Below, one piece after another: positions 1-8,800 of a stretch of 33,541 nucleotides of DNA. The translations under genes were made by a program, and so were the position numbers. The notes under the pieces were generated by a model. The model saw only the letters and a program-made list of their open reading frames with translations. It searched no databases and was not told the DNA's origin. Numbering within the stretch: position 1 is the stretch's first letter; each line of letters opens with the position of its first letter. The DNA is from Micrococcales bacterium (GTDB lineage: Bacteria > Actinomycetota > Actinomycetes > Actinomycetales > WQXJ01), in the NCBI GenBank assembly GCA_009781225.1, contig WQYN01000006.1, forward strand, positions 1 through 33,541. The letters run 5' to 3'.

Positions 1-98
1 CCCGGTCGCGCTCAGCGGTCCCGGCGCTCGCGTCCGCCGCGCCGTGATTCTGGGCATGGCACCTTGCCCCGATCGTGGCGAGACGGGAGAATCACCTC

Positions 99-2246
99 AT
101 GACACGACGGACGATGACGGCACTTCTGGCCGTTGTCACGGTGCTGGGGGTTTCGGCGGCCGTGGCGACGACGGCACAGTCAGCGAGCGATGGCCACACG
201 GTCAGCCCCTGGCCACACGTCAACACCGCGCCTGACCCTGCTGGTGGGATCTATGTCTCGCCCAGCGGAAACGATGCGACCGCAACGGGGGCAGTCGGCG
301 CTCCCTTCAAGAGCATCAACGCCGCTCTGGCGACGACAAAGGCTGGTGACACGGTAATCCTGCGTGGCGGCACGTATCGGGAGGGAATCAACGTTCGAAT
401 CCGGCTGCCGAACATCACGATCAAGTCCCGGCAGGGGGAGTGGGCGGTGATCGATCTCACGACCTACGACACCGACGCCGACGAGGACTCCGGGGTGTAC
501 TTCGACGTCGGATCGTCGGGCGGCCGGCTGCAGGGGGTCGAGGTCATGGGTGGCTACTACGCCGTCGCCATGGAAACCACGTGGCGCTGGGACCCTGATG
601 ATCTGTACACGGCCGGGGCGTCAAACATTGTCATCGAAGACAACGTCCTCCACGATTCCCGGTACGACGTCGTCAAGATCAAGCCCAACTGCGACAACGT
701 CACCATCAGGAACAACGAGATCTACAACTCGGGGCGGGCCTTTGCCGGAAACCCCTTGAACGGGGAAGACAACGCCGAGGGCATCGACAACGTCAACGGC
801 GACAACATGGCGGTGCAGGGGAACTACATCCACGACATTGTCTCGAACGCGATCTACGCGAAGGGGGGCGCGACGGACGCGCTGATCGAGAAGAACTGGA
901 TTGAGACGGCGTACGGAGGAGGGATTCTCATCGGTTTCGACACGAGTGTTGACTTTTTCGATCTCGCCGTCAACCCGGAGTACTACGAGAACATCGGGGC
1001 CGTGGTGCGCGACAACTTGATCGTGGACACAGGCTGGGAGGGGATCGGCTTCTACGCCGCCAAGGACGCCGAAGTCCACCACAACACGCTGGTCAACGTG
1101 GCATTCGGAGGGTCGTACCACGCCGCCATCTACTTCGGTCTCTCGTACCAGGACTGGGATCCGGAGGCTGGCCGCCCTGCCACCGTCAATCCGAAGTTTC
1201 ACCACAACATCGTGAGCCAGCCGGCCGCCATCGTGCGCCCGATGCTGGAAATTCGCTACTCAAACGACCTGATGGGGATGTCCGCGCTCGACGGGAAGCC
1301 GTTGATGCACGACAACTGCTACCACATCAAGTCCAAGAGTGCGGTGTTCATGGACCACCGCCCGGGTAGCCCGCTGGCCTCCGGCGGAGGTCTGGCCGCC
1401 TGGCAGGCCCACATCAGCGGCGATGTCGACTCCATCGAAGCTGATCCCGATCTTGACGCGGACTACGTTCCCTCGAACCCGCTGTGTGCGGGGGTGAGGT
1501 GGGCAGAGGGCGGGCCCGGTTCCCCGACGCCGAGTGGGCCCGGTTCCCCGACGCCGAGTGGGCCTGGTTCCACGACGCCGAGTGGGTCTGGTTCCACGAC
1601 GCCGAGTGGGTCGGACACGACGAGGCCGGCCGAGCCTGGGACTACAGAACCCTCCAATCCTGGGACCGGGACGTCGACCGATACCGGCGGTGGACCGCCC
1701 GCAGCCAGCCCCGGCCAGCCCACGAACCCTCACCAGACGCCGGCCCTGAAGATCACGCGGGTAAAGGCAGGCCAGAAGGCGATCGCTCTGGTCGCGGGTG
1801 CGAGGGCGAAGGTCCCAACCTTTGGCTACTGGACCGGTGGCAAGCGGGCGCCCGTCAAATGGACGTCGTCGAAGCCTTCGGTCGCCAAGGTTTCCAAGAC
1901 CGGAGTCATCACCGCCAAGAAGCCCGGCAAGGCCACCATCCGCGCCACGGCAGCCGGCGGCAAGAAGGCGTCTATCAAGGTCGCCGTCGTCAAGGCTGCC
2001 GGCTACAAGGTTTCCCAGGTCACAGCCAACGTCCCGCGCACCATGAAGGTGGGCGCCGTCGCCTACGTGACGGGAAAGTACAAGCCGAGCACCGCGACCG
2101 GAGCAGTGGTGAAGTACTCCTCGAAAGAGAAGTCCGTCGCAACGATCGACCAAGCAGGAAGGCTGGTAGCCAAAGCGAGAGGTACCGCGACCATTCGCGT
2201 CAAGGCGAAGGGGAGGGTTGCCGAGTATCGGGTCGCGGTGAAGTAG
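99..2246 (+). CDS. Secreted right-handed beta-helix protein with Ig-like (BIG2) C-terminal domains
   Basis: Probable extracellular or wall-associated polysaccharide-binding or -degrading protein; the substrate is unknown. A Sec signal peptide (residues about 1-30, hydrophobic ALLAVVTVLGVSAAVA) is followed by a DUF1565/pectate-lyase-like start (YVSPSGNDAT, then GDTVILRGGTYREGI). Beta-helix rungs with repeated N-rich turns (IEDNVLHDS, IRNNEIYNS, VQGNYIHDI, VRDNLIVDT, VHHNTLVNV) run to about residue 450. A GSPTPSGP-type linker follows, then two BIG2-like domains (VKWTSSKPSVAKVSKTGVITAKKPG and a second near the C-terminus). The ATG at 99 is preferred over the in-frame GTG at 75 because GGGAGA at 85-90 lies 8 bases upstream. 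No catalytic residues can be assigned, so enzyme versus adhesin stays open. It is followed by a perfect inverted repeat. Confidence 0.85.
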   Translation: MTRRTMTALLAVVTVLGVSAAVATTAQSASDGHTVSPWPHVNTAPDPAGGIYVSPSGNDATATGAVGAPFKSINAALATTKAGDTVILRGGTYREGINVRIRLPNITIKSRQGEWAVIDLTTYDTDADEDSGVYFDVGSSGGRLQGVEVMGGYYAVAMETTWRWDPDDLYTAGASNIVIEDNVLHDSRYDVVKIKPNCDNVTIRNNEIYNSGRAFAGNPLNGEDNAEGIDNVNGDNMAVQGNYIHDIVSNAIYAKGGATDALIEKNWIETAYGGGILIGFDTSVDFFDLAVNPEYYENIGAVVRDNLIVDTGWEGIGFYAAKDAEVHHNTLVNVAFGGSYHAAIYFGLSYQDWDPEAGRPATVNPKFHHNIVSQPAAIVRPMLEIRYSNDLMGMSALDGKPLMHDNCYHIKSKSAVFMDHRPGSPLASGGGLAAWQAHISGDVDSIEADPDLDADYVPSNPLCAGVRWAEGGPGSPTPSGPGSPTPSGPGSTTPSGSGSTTPSGSDTTRPAEPGTTEPSNPGTGTSTDTGGGPPAASPGQPTNPHQTPALKITRVKAGQKAIALVAGARAKVPTFGYWTGGKRAPVKWTSSKPSVAKVSKTGVITAKKPGKATIRATAAGGKKASIKVAVVKAAGYKVSQVTANVPRTMKVGAVAYVTGKYKPSTATGAVVKYSSKEKSVATIDQAGRLVAKARGTATIRVKAKGRVAEYRVAVK
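1225..1237 (+). repeat. CCGCCATCGTGCG motif, exact copy 1
   Basis: Exact copy of the 13-base word inside the beta-helix gene, read there as Ala-Ala-Ile-Val-Arg. See the finding on the dispersed motif. Confidence 0.8.
1513..1608 (+). repeat. Four 24-bp tandem repeats in the linker
   Basis: Four consecutive 24-bp units (starting 1513, 1537, 1561, 1585) encode the Gly/Pro/Ser/Thr linker between the beta-helix and the Ig-like domains. Units 1 and 2 are identical; units 3 and 4 differ by a few substitutions (CC to CT, CC to CA). The unit is a multiple of three, so copy-number change keeps the frame. Confidence 0.9.
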
Positions 2247-2262
2247 CCCCCAACGCCGAGCA

Positions 2263-2319
2263 TGTGAAAACCCGACAACTAGCAGCGATGACAACGTTCT
2301 TAGTTGTCGGGTTTTCACA
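2263..2319. repeat. Perfect 19-bp inverted repeat, possible bidirectional terminator
   Basis: Arms TGTGAAAACCCGACAACTA (2263-2281) and its exact complement (2301-2319) enclose a 19-base spacer. An A-run precedes the GC-rich core and a T-run follows it, as in a bidirectional intrinsic terminator. It lies just after the beta-helix gene. The long loop is atypical for a terminator, so a protein-binding or mobile-element role is also possible. Confidence 0.7.
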
Positions 2320-2608
2320 GGCTCAGCCACTCAACGACTCGCTGCTCGGGACTGTCATCGTTGCCGCGCTGACGACTCGACCTGCAGCCGCCGGCTATCC
2401 CCACGCGGTGACGATCCCTGCCGGAGTGGCCGGACTCCCACGTTCCTCCGTTCTCAAGCCGACGGAGATCGCGACGGTCGATCGTGACCGCCTCGATGGG
2501 CCTCTTGGGTCGCTGCCGCCCGTCGTGGTGGGCGAAGTGGACCGGTGCCTGCGGTTCGCTCTGGGCCTGTAGCGACGAATAGCAGGACGGGCGGCGGTCC
2601 TCGAGCCC

Positions 2609-2614
2609 TAGAAT
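2609..2614 (+). promoter_or_regulatory. Candidate -10 for thrH
   Basis: TAGAAT about 40 bases before the thrH start; no clear -35. The expected transcript would carry the AAGGAG ribosome site at 2641-2646. Confidence 0.35.
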
Positions 2615-2653
2615 GGCTCCGATGCTGGCCCGGCAACCGGAAGGAGACTGACC

Positions 2654-3277
2654 GTGGGCATGGAAGTCATGTGCTTCGACCTCGAAGGGGTTCTTGTCCC
2701 CGAGATCTGGATCAACGTCGCAGAAGAGACCGGCATCGAGGAACTGCGTCTGACCACCCGCGATGTGCCCGTCTACGACGACCTCATGGCCTACCGGTTG
2801 CGGATTCTCGACGAACACGGCCTCAAGATCTCCGATATTCAGCGGGTTATTGCCCGCCTGCGACCTCTGCCGGGAGCGCGTGAGTTCCTGGAGTGGGTGA
2901 AGGCGAACTTCCAGGTCGTGATCCTCTCCGACACCTTCTACGATTTCGCCGAGCCGTTGATGGTCCAGCTCGACCACCCCCTACTCTTCTGCCACAACCT
3001 CGAGATCGAGGCAAACGGCCGCATCGCCAACTGGGTGATCCGCCTGCCCCGCCACAAGATGGAGGCCGTCAAGTCCCTCCAGGGCCTGAACTACACCGTC
3101 TTCGCCGCCGGCGACTCCTACAACGACACCGACATGCTCCTGGCCGCTGACCAGGGATTCTTGTTCACCCCTCCTCAAAACGTCGTCGACGAGTTCCCGC
3201 AGCTCCCAGTCGTCACCACCTACGAGGACCTCAAAGCCGAACTAATCCGCGTCTCCTCAAGGGACCTGACTCCCTAG
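2654..3277 (+). CDS. thrH: ThrH-type HAD phosphatase (phosphoserine phosphatase / homoserine phosphotransferase)
   Basis: Cytosolic HAD-superfamily enzyme of the ThrH type, known in Pseudomonas to dephosphorylate phosphoserine and transfer the phosphate to homoserine, linking serine and threonine synthesis. The 207-residue length and sequence match ThrH closely by recall. The nucleophile motif is FDLEGVLVPEIW (Asp9, with Glu11 where most HAD enzymes have Asp, a ThrH hallmark), motif II is LSDTFYDF (Ser92-Thr94), the conserved lysine region is near 136-140, and motif IV is GDSYNDTDM (153-161). The GTG at 2654 is chosen because AAGGAG ends 7 bases upstream; the in-frame ATG at 2660 would be 13 bases away. 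It stands alone, so a threonine or serine pathway context is not visible here. Confidence 0.88.
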   Translation: MGMEVMCFDLEGVLVPEIWINVAEETGIEELRLTTRDVPVYDDLMAYRLRILDEHGLKISDIQRVIARLRPLPGAREFLEWVKANFQVVILSDTFYDFAEPLMVQLDHPLLFCHNLEIEANGRIANWVIRLPRHKMEAVKSLQGLNYTVFAAGDSYNDTDMLLAADQGFLFTPPQNVVDEFPQLPVVTTYEDLKAELIRVSSRDLTP

Positions 3278-3743
3278 GGCCACGGTTGACCGTCGTGGCG
3301 AAGAAGCGGGTTGTTGTTGGGTAGTCGCCTCTCGCTCTGCCTCCTGCGCTGTCACGAGAAGGGTCGCCCTCTTGCATTAGTGGACACCTCGGGTGAGGGT
3401 GTGATATTTGTCACAGGGGCGGGACACGCGGACTTGGCGAAACGTTGTGAAATTGGTAACGAGTAATCCTGCCTTGTCTGACAGGGCACGTCAGTGTTGT
3501 CCCAGGTGAGGGATGGTTGCGGCGGGGTGGTCGGGTGAAAAGCGACGACGACCTCGCTATCGTGTGGCATGTCTCACGGTGCCGGATAGCGGGTGTTGGT
3601 ATGATCTCGGCTAACGGAATTCGTTGGAGAGTACCGTTGCCGGTCCGCCCGAGAGGGAGGGCCACCTAACCTGACCCCGTACGTCCCCAATAAGTGAATC
3701 CCCCCCCGACCCCCAATGACGCAACAAAGAACGGACCACTTCA
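3278..3743. other. Intergenic region, no gene seen
   Basis: 466 bases of lower GC than the flanks with no convincing coding frame. It contains one candidate extended -10 promoter (3597-3605), which would give a leader of roughly 130 bases for the metalloprotease gene. I saw no clear hairpin terminator or known riboswitch. Confidence 0.5.
3597..3605 (+). promoter_or_regulatory. Candidate extended -10 promoter of the metalloprotease gene
   Basis: TGG followed by TATGAT fits an extended -10 element (TGN-TATNAT). No good -35 is seen at 17 bases, which such promoters tolerate. Direction and position suit the downstream secreted protease. Confidence 0.35.
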
Positions 3744-6700
3744 ATGTCGCATGGTACCTATCACAACCGAGTCGCTTCATTTGCCGCGATCGCGGCCTTT
3801 TCCCTGATCGTTGGTGGTGGCTTGCTGCCGACTAATGCTGCTCACCCCCGGCACGATTCCGCCGCCGCGCAGTTCGCCGCGGCATCGTCAGCCCTGGTCG
3901 CGGTCGAGGGCACGGTCGTGGCGGTCGCTGGCCTGCCGGAGGATGCCCACCACCTCTTCATCGAGACCGCGCCGGGCCTGACCGTCCCTCTCGATCCCGA
4001 CTCCCTGCCCGCGCCAATCGCGCCTGGTCAGAGTGTCGCCATCACCGTCGAGGTTCCCCGCTGGGTCGTCGCCGAGGCGCCAGTCCAGGTCCCCACGGCG
4101 GACGATGGCGGTCTCCCGCGCCTTCTCGACGCAACCGACGCCGCGGGGGAGGTGCTGCTCGCAACCGCTGTCGAACTCGGCGCAGCGCTTGACATCACGG
4201 AGCTGTCGGTGCTGGCGAACCCGGTACTGACCCCGTCAATCGCCGCCGCCCCGCATGTCGTCGACATCGCCTTCCTATCGAAGGACGGGCGCGGGAAGTT
4301 CTACGGCCCCTACGAGATCACCCTGCTGTTGGGCACGCTGTCGGACTGGTGGGCCCGGGAGACCAACGGGGAAATCCCCGCCTTCGAGTACTCCTACGCG
4401 GACGCCCGGGCCGCACAGTCCACGGTGCAGTGCAGCGTCGATCTGGAGCAGATCGCCCTTGTCGGCGCTGGACTGTTTGGCCACACAAGCTATGGCCCTT
4501 ACACAGGTCCCGGTGCGCGTCGGCACCTGGTTGTCCTCTCGCCTGCTGACGAGCGGGGCGCTGGCTGCCCCGATAGCTACACCGGCGCCGCTTTCCTCGG
4601 ATCGTCAGGTCTCGCCTCGGGCGGGGTTTCCCACATAATCACCTCGACCGCGGAATCCTCACGCGGGGCGCTGATCCATGAGATCGGCCACAACCTCTCG
4701 CTGCAACATGCGAGCGCGGGAACCTGTCCTGCCCGAGTGGTCGACGCTCCCCTGGAACCGGCTGGCCAGCCCTGCACGGCCGCCAGCAACTACGCGGACG
4801 ACTTCAATATCGAGGGGGCGGCGGCCTCCTGGGGCACCACCGGTCTCAACGGGTTCCAAAAGACCAAGCTGGGGCTCTTGACCAAGGCATCCCCGCAGCT
4901 CAAGGTGATTGACACCGTGGGCTCCCAGGATGTGACCCTGCGCGATGTCTCCCGTGCCTCCGGCTCGGGGGTCGAGGCACTCCAGGTCGTCGAGACCGTG
5001 GGAGCTACGAAACGGGACTACTGGATCGAGTACAGCTCCGGAGGGGTTCACGTTCGCCGCGGCTACCGCGCTGAGGATCCCACGCTGCCCTACCCCGTCG
5101 GGAACGTAGCGGAGACGTGGGTACTCAGCCCGGAAGGCTCAGGTCCTTCCACAACGCAGCGGTTCACCGTCGGCCAGGGCTTCTCCTCCGACGGTGGCGG
5201 ACTGAAGTTCCGGGTCGACCAAGTGACGTCAGACCAAGCGCGCGTCCATGTTGAACTGGGCGCTGCCCCGACGCCGTCGATCTCGTTGTCCCAGTCCTCC
5301 TGGTCGCCGGCCGGAGGGTCGTCGAACGTTCGCCTCACCGTGACGACCAACCAGTCGTGGTGGTCGGCCACCTCGGATGAGCCCTGGGTCACCGCCTTGC
5401 CCATCCACGGGGGCAATGGGGCAGAGTTGTCGCTGTCCGCCTCAGGGAACACGACGGGCGCGCCTCGGTCCGCGATCATTACGGTCGCCGCGGGCGGGGC
5501 GAGCGCGAGAGTCACGGTCACGCAGGCAGCCCAGGAGCCGAGCGTGTCGTTGGCATACTCCTCGTGGTGGCCTGGCGCGGAGGCATCGAGCAACGGTGTC
5601 AGAGTCTCGACGAACCAGGCGACGTGGTCAGCTTCATCGGATCAGTCGTGGATGACGATGTCGCCAGCAACGGGCGCGAACGGGGACATCATGTGGGTGT
5701 CGGTGACGCCCAACACCTCGACGACGGCTCGCTCGGGCACGGTGACCGTGGTCGTTGACGGCGCACGGGCCACGCTCCCGGTTACGCAGGAAGCCTTCCG
5801 GCCGAGCCTCAAACTCACGCCATCGTCCTGGTCAACGGGGGTGAACGCCGGCAGCACGGGCGTGATCGTCGAGACCAATCTGCCCTCGTGGTCGGCGTCG
5901 TCGAACCAGTCCTGGCTCACGGTCCTCTCGCCATCGGGCACCACCGGACAGACGATGACGGTCTGGGTTGACGCCAACACCTCGACCTTGGCGCGAACGG
6001 GAACGGTGAGTGTGACAGCCAACGGCACCTCGACGCTGCTCACGGTGACCCAGACGGGCGTGACCGAAAGCGTCTCGCTTTCGCCCTCGTGGTGGTCCGC
6101 GGGTGGGCAGGCGGGCAGCCAAACGGTCGTGGTCTCGACAAACCGGCCACTTTGGACGGCGTCGTCGAACCAGTCGTGGCTCACCCTCTCGCCCACCTTG
6201 GGCCTAAACGGGCAGACGATGACGCTCCAAGTCGCGGCGAATCTCTCGCCTTTCTCCCGCTCGGCTGTTGTGACGGTGGTGGCCGGCGGCGCGAAGTCAA
6301 CTCTCGCCGTGGTGCAGGCGCCTGGGTCGGCGAGCGTGTCGCTGTCGCCGCCATCGTGGTCGCCCAGTGGAGAGTCGGACAGCACGCAGGTGTGGATCAC
6401 GACGAACCAAGCCTCCTGGTCAGCGTCGTCGAACCAGTCCTGGCTCACCGCCACGCCTTCCTACGGCGCCAACGGGCAGGTCCTGTCGTTGTCAGTGTCT
6501 GCGAACCCCGTCGCCGCGCCCCGATCAGCCACGGTCACGGTCGTCGCGGGCGGTGCGAGTGCGACGGTGTCGGTGACGCAGGCGGCGGGAACACCGGTGG
6601 AGCCGAGTGTGCAGCTGCCCTTTGCGTCGTGGGAGGCACCGGCGACCCCGGAGAGCCTGGGCGTAGTGGTCTCGACAAACCAAGCCTCCTGGTCGGCGTC

Positions 6701-7727
6701 GTCGAACCAGTCCTGGCTCACCCTCTCGTCAGGAACAGGGCAAAGTGGGCAGACCCTGACCGTTTCGGTGCCGGCCAGCACGGTGAGTTCACCGCGGTCG
6801 GCGACCGTAACGGTCACGGCCGGCGGCGCTTCGGCTACGTTGTCGGTGGTTCAGGCGGGAATGGCGCCGAGCGTGACGCTGCCCTTCACCTCGTGGTGGT
6901 CGGGCACGGATGCGGCAAGCACGGGGGTGGTTGTCTCGACGAACCAGTCCTCGTGGTCGGCGTCGTCGAACCAGTCGTGGCTGACCGTATCTCCCTCGAA
7001 CGGCGCAAACGGGGCGACGATGTGGGTGTACACGTCGGCGAACGCTTCAGGCCTGGCGCGCACTGCGACGGTAACCGTGACGGCGGGCGGGGCGACCGCG
7101 ACCTTATCGGTGACCCAGGCGGCGGGGGCTTCGGTCTCCTTGTCGCAGTCCTTGTGGTCGCCGGGGACGAACGCGGCGAGCACCGGAGCGGTCGTCTCGA
7201 CGAATCAGTCGTCCTGGTCGGCGTCGTCGAACCAGGCCTGGCTCTCCGTCGCGCCTTCCACCGGCCCCAACGGAGGGACGCTGACGGTCGCGGTGTCGGA
7301 GAACACCTCGACCTCGGCGCGCTCGGGAACCGTGACGGTGCGCGCGGGGGGAGCCCTAGCCACGTTGTCGGTGACGCAGGCGGTTCCGTCGTCCTGCACC
7401 TCCTTCGCCTCGGCGTGCTCGTGGAACCTGTCTCCGGTCGTCGTCTCGCCCGCGGGGGCGACGTTCCACTACCTGAAGTTCACCGCGCCCGTGTCTGGCG
7501 TCTATACCTTTGAGTCCTCGGGGCGTGGGGTGAACAGCGATCCCTACGGTGCGTTGTATGCCGCGGACCAAAGCCAAATCACCTACAACGACGATGGCGC
7601 GGGGAACCTCGAGTTCAGGATCACGGCCCCGCTGATCGCAGGTCAGGTCTATTACCTGGCGGCCCGGCACTACTCGAGCATTCGGGAAGGATCGTTCACG
7701 GTCAGCGCCCAGGTCCCGGGCAGCTGA
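3744..7727 (+). CDS. Secreted metzincin-like zinc metalloprotease with eight BACON domains
   Basis: Large (1327 residue) exported protein. Residues 1-33 are a signal peptide (AAIAAFSLIVGGGLLPTNAA). A propeptide-like region leads to a metalloprotease domain whose zinc motif HEIGHNLSLQH (His312, Glu313, His316, His322) has metzincin spacing and resembles peptidase M11, but Ser replaces the usual Gly. The expected Met-turn (YGDPFDxMG in relatives) reads YADDFNIEG, with Glu357 at the Met position. From about 510 to 1215 there are eight BACON-type beta-sandwich repeats of about 88 residues, each with TNQ.SWSASSNQSWLT and ARSGTVTV.AGGA..TLSVTQ. The last 100 residues (FHYLKFTAPVSGVYTFESS) resemble a pre-peptidase C-terminal domain. 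Likely a surface or secreted protease binding glycans or mucins; no membrane anchor or sortase motif is visible. No good ribosome site precedes the ATG. Confidence 0.85.
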   Translation: MSHGTYHNRVASFAAIAAFSLIVGGGLLPTNAAHPRHDSAAAQFAAASSALVAVEGTVVAVAGLPEDAHHLFIETAPGLTVPLDPDSLPAPIAPGQSVAITVEVPRWVVAEAPVQVPTADDGGLPRLLDATDAAGEVLLATAVELGAALDITELSVLANPVLTPSIAAAPHVVDIAFLSKDGRGKFYGPYEITLLLGTLSDWWARETNGEIPAFEYSYADARAAQSTVQCSVDLEQIALVGAGLFGHTSYGPYTGPGARRHLVVLSPADERGAGCPDSYTGAAFLGSSGLASGGVSHIITSTAESSRGALIHEIGHNLSLQHASAGTCPARVVDAPLEPAGQPCTAASNYADDFNIEGAAASWGTTGLNGFQKTKLGLLTKASPQLKVIDTVGSQDVTLRDVSRASGSGVEALQVVETVGATKRDYWIEYSSGGVHVRRGYRAEDPTLPYPVGNVAETWVLSPEGSGPSTTQRFTVGQGFSSDGGGLKFRVDQVTSDQARVHVELGAAPTPSISLSQSSWSPAGGSSNVRLTVTTNQSWWSATSDEPWVTALPIHGGNGAELSLSASGNTTGAPRSAIITVAAGGASARVTVTQAAQEPSVSLAYSSWWPGAEASSNGVRVSTNQATWSASSDQSWMTMSPATGANGDIMWVSVTPNTSTTARSGTVTVVVDGARATLPVTQEAFRPSLKLTPSSWSTGVNAGSTGVIVETNLPSWSASSNQSWLTVLSPSGTTGQTMTVWVDANTSTLARTGTVSVTANGTSTLLTVTQTGVTESVSLSPSWWSAGGQAGSQTVVVSTNRPLWTASSNQSWLTLSPTLGLNGQTMTLQVAANLSPFSRSAVVTVVAGGAKSTLAVVQAPGSASVSLSPPSWSPSGESDSTQVWITTNQASWSASSNQSWLTATPSYGANGQVLSLSVSANPVAAPRSATVTVVAGGASATVSVTQAAGTPVEPSVQLPFASWEAPATPESLGVVVSTNQASWSASSNQSWLTLSSGTGQSGQTLTVSVPASTVSSPRSATVTVTAGGASATLSVVQAGMAPSVTLPFTSWWSGTDAASTGVVVSTNQSSWSASSNQSWLTVSPSNGANGATMWVYTSANASGLARTATVTVTAGGATATLSVTQAAGASVSLSQSLWSPGTNAASTGAVVSTNQSSWSASSNQAWLSVAPSTGPNGGTLTVAVSENTSTSARSGTVTVRAGGALATLSVTQAVPSSCTSFASACSWNLSPVVVSPAGATFHYLKFTAPVSGVYTFESSGRGVNSDPYGALYAADQSQITYNDDGAGNLEFRITAPLIAGQVYYLAARHYSSIREGSFTVSAQVPGS
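5275..7383 (+). repeat. Tandem ~264-bp repeats encoding BACON domains
   Basis: Eight coding repeats. The marker word TCGAACCAGTC or a close variant recurs at 5901, 6165, 6429, 6702, 6966 and 7227, i.e. spacings of 264, 264, 273, 264 and 261 bases. Nucleotide identity is high around the SASSNQSWL segment, so recombination between units is likely. The repeats also generate long spurious frames on the opposite strand. Confidence 0.9.
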
Positions 7728-7760
7728 GGCATCCCGACGCCAGGACCGGCGCACAGCCCC

Positions 7761-8726
7761 TCACAACTCAAGCGCAGTCCCCCCCAGATGGCACGCCGCC
7801 ACGGCTGCCACCATCTCGCCGGCCTGTGACGGCCCCAAACCCCGCCACAGGGCGGCGAGCAGACCTGCGGTCGCCGCGTCCCCCGCACCCAGCGTGGTCA
7901 CGAGGTCCACTACCTCGCGCGCCGGCACGGACAACCGGGCCCCCGCCCACTGATCGGCGAGCGAGGCGAGGAGATCTCCAGCGCGCCGTAACCGGGCGCC
8001 ATCGGCCGCCGCGAAGCAAAGACCTTGGGCTCCATTGGTGACCATTGCCAGCGCAAAACCATCGTTGATCAGCCGCTCTGCTAGGTCAGCCGGTGACGCC
8101 GTCGCGTCCCCAAGCAGGGAGGCGAGGTCATCGCGCGAGGGTGAGATGACGGAGGTCACGGGGCCAAGCCGCGCCAACCAGGCCGGCCAGGCAACTCCCG
8201 TCCCCTCCGTCACTGCCAAGTCCAGGGAGGTCGTGATCCCGGCGTCGAGCGCTCGGGTGAAGAGACGATGAAGGTGAGCGCCGTCATCGTGCGTACAAGC
8301 AGGCATCAGGGGCGGGTATCCCACGTGGAGGAGGCGGGCGTCGGTGAGGTCCACTGTGGCGGGGTCGAAGCGGGTGTTGGCGCCGGCGTGATGCCAGATG
8401 GTGCGATCACGCCCAGGCGGCTCGATGATGATGGAGTAGGAGGTCGCCTCCCCAGGCAACGGGCGAATGTGGTGCGCGGCGGCGGGGATCTCGCGGGCCA
8501 GTTCGAGGGCGGCACGCCCCAGCCAATCGTCGCCCACTCCGCCCTGGAGCGCGACGGGAATCCCGAGCTTCGATGCCACCCTGCCCGTGTTGGCGACGCA
8601 TCCGCCCAGGTGAACGGCGAGTGCGCCGACTTCGCTGAGGTCCCCCGGGAGGATGAGCGGGACGCGCCCCAAGGCGGGGAACAGGTCGACGCAGATGTGG
8701 CCGGCGATGACGGCGTGGCGGGCCAT
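7761..8726 (-). CDS. PfkB-family carbohydrate kinase
   Basis: Ribokinase/PfkB-fold sugar kinase of 321 residues that would phosphorylate a sugar or sugar phosphate with ATP in the cytosol; the substrate cannot be told from sequence. The N-terminal family signature is seen (HLGGCVANTGRVASKLG, 39-55), as is the C-terminal ATP/anion-hole motif TTLGAGDAATAG (278-288) with catalytic Asp283. The ATG at 8726 is chosen because AAAGGAG lies just upstream, and it removes 23 unlikely residues of the longer frame. It is divergent from the class II aldolase at 8801 across only 74 bases. Kinase plus class II aldolase suggests sequential steps (6-phosphate to bisphosphate to trioses, as in tagatose or inositol breakdown), but that is inference. 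Confidence 0.85.
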   Translation of the reverse strand: MARHAVIAGHICVDLFPALGRVPLILPGDLSEVGALAVHLGGCVANTGRVASKLGIPVALQGGVGDDWLGRAALELAREIPAAAHHIRPLPGEATSYSIIIEPPGRDRTIWHHAGANTRFDPATVDLTDARLLHVGYPPLMPACTHDDGAHLHRLFTRALDAGITTSLDLAVTEGTGVAWPAWLARLGPVTSVISPSRDDLASLLGDATASPADLAERLINDGFALAMVTNGAQGLCFAAADGARLRRAGDLLASLADQWAGARLSVPAREVVDLVTTLGAGDAATAGLLAALWRGLGPSQAGEMVAAVAACHLGGTALEL

Positions 8727-8756
8727 GACGCTCCTTTCGCGAGCAGACGCACCTAC

Positions 8757-8762
8757 TACGAT
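8757..8762 (+). promoter_or_regulatory. Candidate -10 for the aldolase gene
   Basis: TACGAT in the 74-base divergent gap. The GGAAGG ribosome site follows at about 8785-8790. No recognisable -35. Confidence 0.35.
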
Positions 8763-8800
8763 GGCACCAGATAGGCCGAAAGCCCCGGAAGGCAACGCTC

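Noticed and set aside
1-98. Short 63-residue frame from 44
   Set aside because: Out of frame with the secreted beta-helix protein and without a ribosome site; nothing else is visible in this stretch.
1260-2330. 356-residue minus-strand frame and the overlapping 362-residue plus frame at 1484-2572
   Set aside because: Arg/Gly-rich low-complexity products opposite or out of frame with the BIG2 part of the beta-helix gene; both run through the inverted repeat.
5642-6454. 270-residue open frame on the minus strand
   Set aside because: It mirrors the BACON repeats of the protease gene; its repetitive product is a by-product of the repeat codons, and the plus frame has clear domains.
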